Source: Euryodendron excelsum
Taxonomy: Eukaryota; Streptophyta; Magnoliopsida; Ericales; Pentaphylacaceae
Assembly (NCBI GenBank): GCA_033060915.1
Contig: CM065384.1
Location: forward strand, 13,827,001 to 13,891,000
Length of the DNA: 64,000 bases
Direction of reading: 5' to 3'
Shown here: positions 58,041-64,000 of the stretch, one piece after another
How the letters are laid out: the number at the start of each line of letters is the position of its first letter
Position numbering within the stretch: the first letter of the stretch is position 1
The notes under the pieces: generated by a model
What the model saw: the letters and a program-made list of their open reading frames with translations, nothing else
The model's database searches: none
Told to the model about the DNA's origin: nothing
Translations under genes and position numbers: made by a program

Positions 58041-59403
58041 CCCCTAACCCTAGTCTAACCCAACCTAGGTTAAGTGAACTTCAAAGGTTCCAACTCTTGA
58101 ACCCTTTCCTAAATGATCATTCAATTTTAAACTATCCTCATAACCTATTTTTCCAAAACCTCCTACTCTTTTGATTTCAAAAACCAACTCCATAAACTCT
58201 TCAGATGTTCTTACATTCCCTCTTCAAGACCTTTCCAAAAATGTTTTCAAAGAGTTACAAACCTAAGGTGTCCCTAGCCCTCTCATGGCTAGGGATTCCA
58301 AGGAAAAGTGATAAATCAAGAACAATCTCCAAGGTTGTTCATATTAGGATTTCAAACCCTTATTCCTTTCCAAAAAACTACTTTTAAAAATCAATTCATC
58401 AAAAAAATGCCTCCAAGGTTTTCAAAACAAAGCTTCAAAAACACTTCCAAGTTCTCTTGAGACGTGCCAAAGCATTTTTCCAAAACTCCCTCAAGTTGAT
58501 CCAAAAACATTTTCAAAACACACCACCATCCAATTTCAAGTCAAAACTTCCAAGACCATAAAGAGTTTTCAACTTTCAAAGACCTCAAAGTGTCTTAAAC
58601 TTTTCCAAAGACCCCAAAGTGTCTTTAAATCTTCCAAAAGCCCTAATGCGCCTATTTTCCATCGGGCTCTTGCCCGAACTACAATTGACCTGATTCTCTC
58701 CAAATGAGATACGTAGGCAACCTAAAATGGTGCAGTCATAACTTTCAGTTCAACCCCAATCCCTTTTTCAAAAAACTCCAATCAATTCAAAATTTCTATT
58801 CTAAACTTTTTCAAAACCTCCATTATTTTCAAACTTTTTTCAAAAACTTGCATCATGCATCATCCATCCGAAAAGTGATGACTAAACCCCGTTTTCAAAA
58901 TTCTAAAGTGGATATGAAGTGGACAATGGTAACCGGTTATTCTAGTGAGTGAACAAAAGGGTGATTAGACATGTAGGTACCGAAAGGGTGGGGTAGGGTA
59001 ATGATCTTAGGATATCTTCCCTACACGTAACCAACCCCCAAACCTTAGATCTCTGCTTTCGAAAGACCAAAATAGAGTTATTTTCAAAAAGGGCTTAAAC
59101 ATTCCAAAAGGTTGTCAAACAACCTATTTTTCTAAAAACCCTCTATTGAGGAAGTTTTCAAAAAACCTTTTCAAAAACTCTAAGCTTAACCTTCGGATTA
59201 ACGCTTAGTTTTAGGTGCCCTAACTCACCTTTATCAAGTTAGGTGGCGACTCCTATTTTTCTAAAAAAGCCCTTAGACAAATCAATTTTCAAACCAAGTC
59301 GCACTTGCCCTTCTAAGGGAACGAGTTCTAGTGACAGAGTTCCGTGCTTTAGGGTCTCCGAGCCGAAAGGACCTTGGAAACCCCAAAAAACCAGGACGCG
59401 ACA

Positions 59404-59408
59404 CCATA
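59404..59408. repeat. Target site duplication CCATA, right of solo LTR H
   Basis: Exact match to 54561-54565. Confidence 0.88.
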
Positions 59409-59718
59409 CATCCTATCAAATATAGCATACATGGCAGTTTATGAGCATAAATTAAAATGTGAACAAGGGTCCACCTACAAAACAAATGCACAGAGTTAGC
59501 ACTTTTCAAGGAACTTAAATGCAAAATAAAGTATGATGTATGAACAATGCAAGAGCATGTAATGAATGCAATGTTTGACTTTTTGCAAAAAAAAGACCAT
59601 TTTTAGAAAATTAGAAATTTTGAAAAGCTTAGAAGGTGGATATAATTAAACAAGGCAATAGGCGAACTTAAGGTGAGTAAAGGGTGACTGGACATGATAT
59701 AGGCCTAACCCTCTAATT
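59409..59718 (-). other. 5' leader of element E, part next to the PBS
   Basis: Continues the leader interrupted by solo LTR H. It matches element A around 32830-33095 (AACAAATGCACAGAGTTAGC against AACAAAGATGCAAGAGTTAG). Non-coding. Confidence 0.6.
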
Positions 59719-59737
59719 GTTCCCAACGGAGTTGCCA
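59719..59737 (-). promoter_or_regulatory. Primer-binding site of element E
   Basis: TGGCAACTCCGTTGGGAAC on the minus strand, three bases after the LTR end. It differs from element C's PBS at four positions (two G-to-A or C-to-T). Confidence 0.75.
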
Positions 59738-60499
59738 AGCTATCGCACCCCTTTTTTTTATAACCGAACCAAGCCCTCTTGGCTCGAGAAAAAAGCACGG
59801 TGCTTTCTTAGTAGAACTCATCCTCCTAAAAGGATTAATGCAACGGGGTTTGAATTTTTGAAATGGAATTGATTAAGGCTTTTTGACAAGATCTTTGGAG
59901 ACACCACCTAACATATTTAAAGATGTGCTAGGTCATCTATACCAAGTAAAGCCCGAGGGTTAAACTTAGGTTTTAGAAAGTATTTTTGAAAGACGTCCTC
60001 ATCAGAGGATTTTAGAAAATAGGGTTGTTTGACAACCCTAAAAATGTTGGCAAGCCCTTTTGAAAATTTACTCCAGTTTTGATCTTTGAAATAGAAATTC
60101 TTAAGTCCAGGGTTTGATTACATGTAGGGAAGATTTCTAAGACTATCACCCAACCCCGCCCTTGCAGTACCTATATATCTATTCACCTTTTACTCACCTA
60201 ATTATGACTCACCGGTTACCTATGTTTAATGCTATCCACTTAGAAAATATTTGAAAAAAAAGTTTGAAAAAGAGTTTGAAAGATGGAATTGAGTTTGAAA
60301 AATGGTTATGGAATTGGGAATTTAAAAAGGGTTGTGGAATTGAAAATTTGAAAAGAGTTGTGACCGCACCCTATGAAGGGTTGCCTACGTACCTCCTTAA
60401 AGATGATCAGGTCAGCTGTAGTTCGGACAAGAGTTCAAAAGAGTTAGAATTTTGAAATGAGTTTCTATTTCTAGAAAATTTCCATCTTTAGAAAGTTTC

Positions 60500-60740
60500 C
60501 TTTTTAGGGAAAGTTTGAGTTTGAAAGTGTTTCCTTTTTAGGAAAATTTGACTTTGAAAGATTTGCTTTTCAAGAAGATTGGATTTTGAAAAATGTTTCC
60601 TTTTCAGGAAGATTTAATTTTTGAAATATTTCCTTTTCAACAAGATTGGATTTTGAAAATGTTTCCTTTTCAAGAAGATTTGATTCTTGAATTTTTTCCT
60701 TTTCAGGAAGATTGGATTTGGAAATGTTTACTTTTCAAAA
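60500..60740 (-). repeat. ~42-base tandem array in element E 5' LTR
   Basis: Five to six units of TTTCCTTTTCAGGAAGATTGGATTTTGAAAATG type. The 42-base period gives a chance ORF with a 14-residue FPFQED repeat. Confidence 0.8.
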
Positions 60741-62591
60741 AGACTTACTTTGATTTGAAAAGATTAGATTTGAAAAAGATTTGATTTGAGAATTTTGAAA
60801 AGATTTTATTTCCTTTTTGGAAAAGGTTTGTTTCTTTTTTCGAAAAAGATTTGATTTGTTTCCTTTCAGAAAGATTTGAAAAAGATTTGGAAGATTTGAA
60901 AGGGTTTGAAAAGATTTGGAAAGGTTTTGTTTCCTTTTTGAAAAAGATTTGATTTGCTTGAAAAATGTAAGTTTGGATTGTTTCCAAAATGGGAGGAGTA
61001 GATTTAGGGTTTAAATTTGGAAATTTTGAAAAAGGAGTGATTTGAGGGATTTGAAATGAAAGGTTTTGATTAGATTGATTTTAAAAAGGAAAGTTTGAGA
61101 AAGAAAGGTTTGATTGATTTGGAAATTGAGTTTTGAAAAATATATGATTTTGGTTTAAAAATGGAAGGTTTCTAATTTGACAAAGACAAGATTTTTCTAG
61201 GATTAAACTTCTAGAGTTTAATAAATGCGAGTTTTGTAAATGGTTCGAAAACCAAGTCTTTTGAAAACATGTTTTAGGGCTCGAAACCCTAACTTAGATT
61301 TTAGACATTCAAATGAATATCGCACTTTGCCTAAAGCCATTCTAGCCATTAGAAGGCAAGAACTACTTTAGGCTCGTGACTTGAAAAACAACAAAGGCAC
61401 GAGGCCAAAAATGTAGACCTTCTCAGGTCGTTTTGAATGTCACACGTTTCCTGAGACAACCTTAGTCATGAAATAACTAGGATCGTTTCAGGATTGCGTT
61501 TTTTGAAAAGAAAACTATATGGGCTATTAGAAGCCATTTCAAATGTCACACTTTTCTAGGAAAACCCTAACCATAAAAGGGTTAGGATCAACCTAGAATT
61601 GTGATTTTTAGAAAGCAACTTTGAAATAGATTTTTAGGGATATAAAGATGACAAAAATACAAATGTATGACAACGATAGTAAAGGCATGAATCATACAAG
61701 GCTAGGTATCACCACATTGCAAGAAGGCCCTAAGGCCATACTGTGAGGCGAGTGAAAGTCAAGAAAGGAGTCCCGATCGGTAGTCCCTCCTCGTCCACTC
61801 TAAACATGAACTTAGCATCCTCTTGTTCTAAGCATGCAAGAAATGGGGGTTTAGAGATAAGGGGTTAAAAAGAGAAGAACCCAAGTGGGTTTGGAGGGAG
61901 AAGAGAAAATGGAGGAGTACTAAAAGTAAACGAAAGATTTACCTTATCTCGTCTCTTCTTTCTTTAACGTAGGCTCGGACCTTAGACTTGGAAAGACTTT
62001 GGGAGCTTCCGGGCAGCAGAGGATGGCCTTCAATAGAGCTTAGGAGCTAGGGCTTTGGAGTTTCGAACTAGGGCTCAAATGCCAGGACTTCAAGAGAGAA
62101 AGAGAGAGGGCTCTGGGAGCTATCTTGGCAAAGAGAGAGAGAGTTCCTCGAGAGATTTTTTGACCTAAAAGAGTGAGGGGGAGTTCTATATTTAAATTGC
62201 AAAATCAGAGGGACTGTGCGCCACTCATAGTGGCGTATGCCTTAGGCTTGGCCATATGCCACTGAGAGTGGCGCAAGCTCATTTATGAGAGCTGAAGAAA
62301 AGGCTGGATACAGGGCTTGTTTGACACTGGTTGATTTGTAATCGTTTTTGACAACCTAGGGGGTTTGATGTGTGCCTCTAGAAGTGGCTCAAGGCTAAAA
62401 ATTTGTCATGCTTCACTCAAAGTGGAGCAAGGAGGTTCTGATTTGAAAAGAAAAGTGCCGGATGGTGGGGCCCAGCCGAAAATGGAAGGGAATACTCTGG
62501 AAAGTGCCCTAGAGGTTGTCAGTTTGATTCCCAGAATCAGTGTGGTTGAAGAGAGTGACCGGATAGTGGTCACCTCATCCCAGGAGCTCTA

Positions 62592-62732
62592 GGGTTGACC
62601 TAGTTGACCAAAGTTGAGTAGGGTTGACTGGGGTTGACTAGAGTTGATTGGGTTAACCAGAGTTGACTGGGTTTACTAGAGTTGACTAGAGTTGACCAGG
62701 ACTCACTGGGTTAACCAGAGTTGACTGGGGTG
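62592..62732 (-). repeat. GTTGACC minisatellite in element E 5' LTR
   Basis: About 13 imperfect 10-11 base units (GTTGACTAGAGTTGACCAG). Counterpart of 43610-43720, slightly longer. Confidence 0.8.
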
Positions 62733-63638
62733 TTACTAGTTTGATACCCAAAGCCAATGTGGTTTCCTAAAAGCAAAATGGTCATTTTGACCAGGGAAGG
62801 ACCATGGTTGGCTGGGTGGCACTGGACATGCCAGACCATCTAAGGACAGTCTAGAAATATGGTCTTACCATTCTAAGGACTTGGTACTTTCTCGAAGAAC
62901 GTGTCGTGCCTGCTAGGGGCAAAATGGTTATTTTTCATCAGGACAGGCTAGCAGGTATCAGTGTTGGCCAGTCTGGTTCTGGTTTAGACTTCTATCCAAG
63001 GAATTAGTATTTTCTCGATAGACAGGTTTGAAAGAGTCTTACCGCCTTCAAGGATAAACTTTCTCGAAGGTCGTGCCGAATTAGGACGGTCTTCCATTCC
63101 TGAGAGATTTGTGCTTTTTCAAAGAATGTGCCAAACTTGGACTGTCTTTCGTTCTTGAGGGACTGTGCTTTCTCAAAGAACGTGTCAGATTAGCAGACAT
63201 TCTACATTGGTAGGCTAGCAAGCACCAGAAGTGAACCATTTTTCCATCTCGAGGGCTTAGGCACTTTCTAGAGATGAGTGTGAAAAGGGCTTTAACGATC
63301 TAGGGAATAAACTTTCCCGGTGATCATGCCGTACTAGGTTTAATGGTCTTATCGTCACTGAGGGATCAATTTTCTCGAATGACGGGACAAATGGATTTGA
63401 CTTTGAATTTGAATGGGCTTATCGTCTTATGGAAGACGTGTCGGTCTAGATTGGATTGACTAATGTCCGAGGGGCATTTTGGTCATGTTACCTCTATTGG
63501 GCCTAGTGGGCCTGCAAAGCATTTGATGGATTGGATTGGAGTTGCAAAGCTGGTTTAGGCTTGAGTATGCTTATGTTGGTTTGTAAGTATTTTGGGTCGG
63601 GCTGGAAATCGCCGAGTAGCCAAAATGGGGTGCTAACA

Positions 63639-64000
63639 CCTTCCAATCACAGTACTGGCACAATAGTGACCTCACCTTAGATAGATGTGCCTTAATAATG
63701 ATGACCCGAGCGAAAATGGAGAGTTTCAAAACCTATATTGTAAGATGGAGAGAAGTAGCCACTCAAGTCAACCACCCGTTGGTGGAGAAAGAATACATGC
63801 AACTATTTGTGAATACCTTTTAGGGCCTGTATTACGAACGCTTATGCCTAAGCATTTGAAAGAGTTTCTCTTAATTAATAATGCAAGGGAAATGATCAAG
63901 AACGTGTTAAAAACTAGCAAGATCACAGACCCTTACTCCAAGATAGGTGAAGGCTTCTCAACTATGGCAAAGAAGGTAACAACCACTTGAGGTACCTGTA
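63639..64000 (+). pseudogene. gag: gag fragment of element I (host of element E)
   Basis: Beginning at the E junction the plus strand reads QYWHNSDLTLDRCALIMMTR, then MESFKTYIVRWREVATQVNH and PLVEKEYMQLFVNTF. This aligns with Gag of element A (YRHNIDLTSDQ, KESFKNYALRWREAAAQVNP, LLEEKEYVQLFLHTF). After a stop, KSFS, LIMQGK and KITDPYSKIGEGF continue the match in shifting frames. It is in the opposite orientation to A and E, and it runs off the window. Confidence 0.82.

Larger units (their letters stand above)
54566..59403 (+). mobile_element. Solo LTR H, divergent subfamily
   Basis: 4838 bases from TGTAAGCACCCCATTTTTGC to GGACGCGACA with CCATA on both sides. It shares termini, the CATTTTGCCCCTGAATGA-type repeats, the GCATGCTTGAGCCAAG block, GATACGTAGGCAACCT (58710), GGTACCGAAAGGGTGG (58976) and the TGGCGACTCC copy (59244). 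The U3 middle and the 57780-58040 array are its own. No internal region remains. Confidence 0.9.
42878..63638 (-). mobile_element. Element E: older minus-strand relative with antisense PMD gene
   Basis: The 5' LTR is at 59741-63638, the PBS at 59719-59737, then a leader (split by solo LTR H), a Gag C-terminal relic, the antisense PMD gene (split by G), a PPT and a partial 3' LTR (42878-44645). The LTRs are shorter (3.9 kb) and belong to another subfamily, with GTTGACC minisatellites, but share termini, PBS type and gene order with A and C. It is inserted in gag of element I. The rest of its 3' LTR lies left of the window, beyond F and A. Confidence 0.82.
59741..63638 (-). mobile_element. Element E 5' LTR
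   Basis: 3898 bases, minus-strand start TGTTAGCACCCC at 63638, end GGGTGCGATA at 59741. Inside, reading down from 63638: hairpin-like AGACGTG/GGTAAGAC blocks, GTTGACC array (62592-62732), a GCGCCACT palindrome, a degraded TATA region near 62190, a purine tract with a 42-base array, the GGTTGCCTACGTACC box near 60379 and the terminal block. Confidence 0.88.

Noticed and set aside
54566..59403. 5' LTR of element E in forward orientation
   Set aside because: It has its own CCATA duplications and lies inside E's leader. E's real 5' LTR, with PBS next to it, is at 59741-63638 on the minus strand.
60593..60784. FPFQED repeat ORF
   Set aside because: Translation of a 42-base tandem array in element E's LTR.

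Overview
The window is plant nuclear repetitive DNA. I see no host gene, tRNA, rRNA or CRISPR array. Almost all of it is a nest of long-LTR Ty3/gypsy retrotransposons that look like the Tat/Ogre group. The grounds are LTRs of about 4-5 kb starting TGTAAGCACCCC and ending GCGACA, a primer-binding site TGGCGACTCCACTGGGGAC, a plant Gag with a C-x2-H-x5-H-x4-C knuckle, 5-bp target duplications, and an extra antisense gene. The species cannot be named; a large-genome angiosperm is the likely source.

Layout, labelled by element. Element A (minus strand, about 1-42657) has a broken 3' LTR at the left edge (1-3750), a forward LTR fragment B set into it (3751-~6279), an antisense gene (7999-8827 continuing at 26842-27849), a decayed gag (31700-29684), a PBS at 33100-33118, and a 5' LTR (33121-34638 plus 39411-42657). 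Inside A's antisense gene sits element C (plus, 8828-26841), complete at both ends and flanked by AACAA. Inside A's 5' LTR sits solo LTR D (34639-39405, AGTGA). A itself abuts the tail of a forward LTR, F (42658-42877). F lies in the 3' LTR of an older minus-strand element, E (42878-63638 in this window). E's antisense gene is split by an unrelated 2.7-kb solo LTR, G (47189-49893), and its leader is split by a divergent solo LTR, H (54566-59403, CCATA). E is inserted in the gag of a further element, I (63639-64000, plus).

The most interesting feature is one gene plan shared by A, C and E. Gag reads with the LTRs and ends at a conserved GIIPKP-stop in A and C. There is no room for and no sign of reverse transcriptase, RNase H or integrase. 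Between gag and the polypurine tract lies a roughly 600-codon gene on the opposite strand encoding a plant mobile domain (PMD, aminotransferase-like) protein. It has an SR-rich N-terminus, a C-terminal coiled coil, an upstream splice acceptor and, in A and C, a small 3' intron. These look like large non-autonomous elements that carry a host-like or transposon-like PMD gene in antisense and depend on pol supplied from elsewhere. Extra sense and antisense ORFs are known in Tat-lineage elements, so the architecture has precedent. The gag-only plus PMD combination, and the GGCGCC palindromes shared by the LTR promoter and the PMD gene's upstream region, deserve attention. All coding copies here are decayed by stops and frameshifts.
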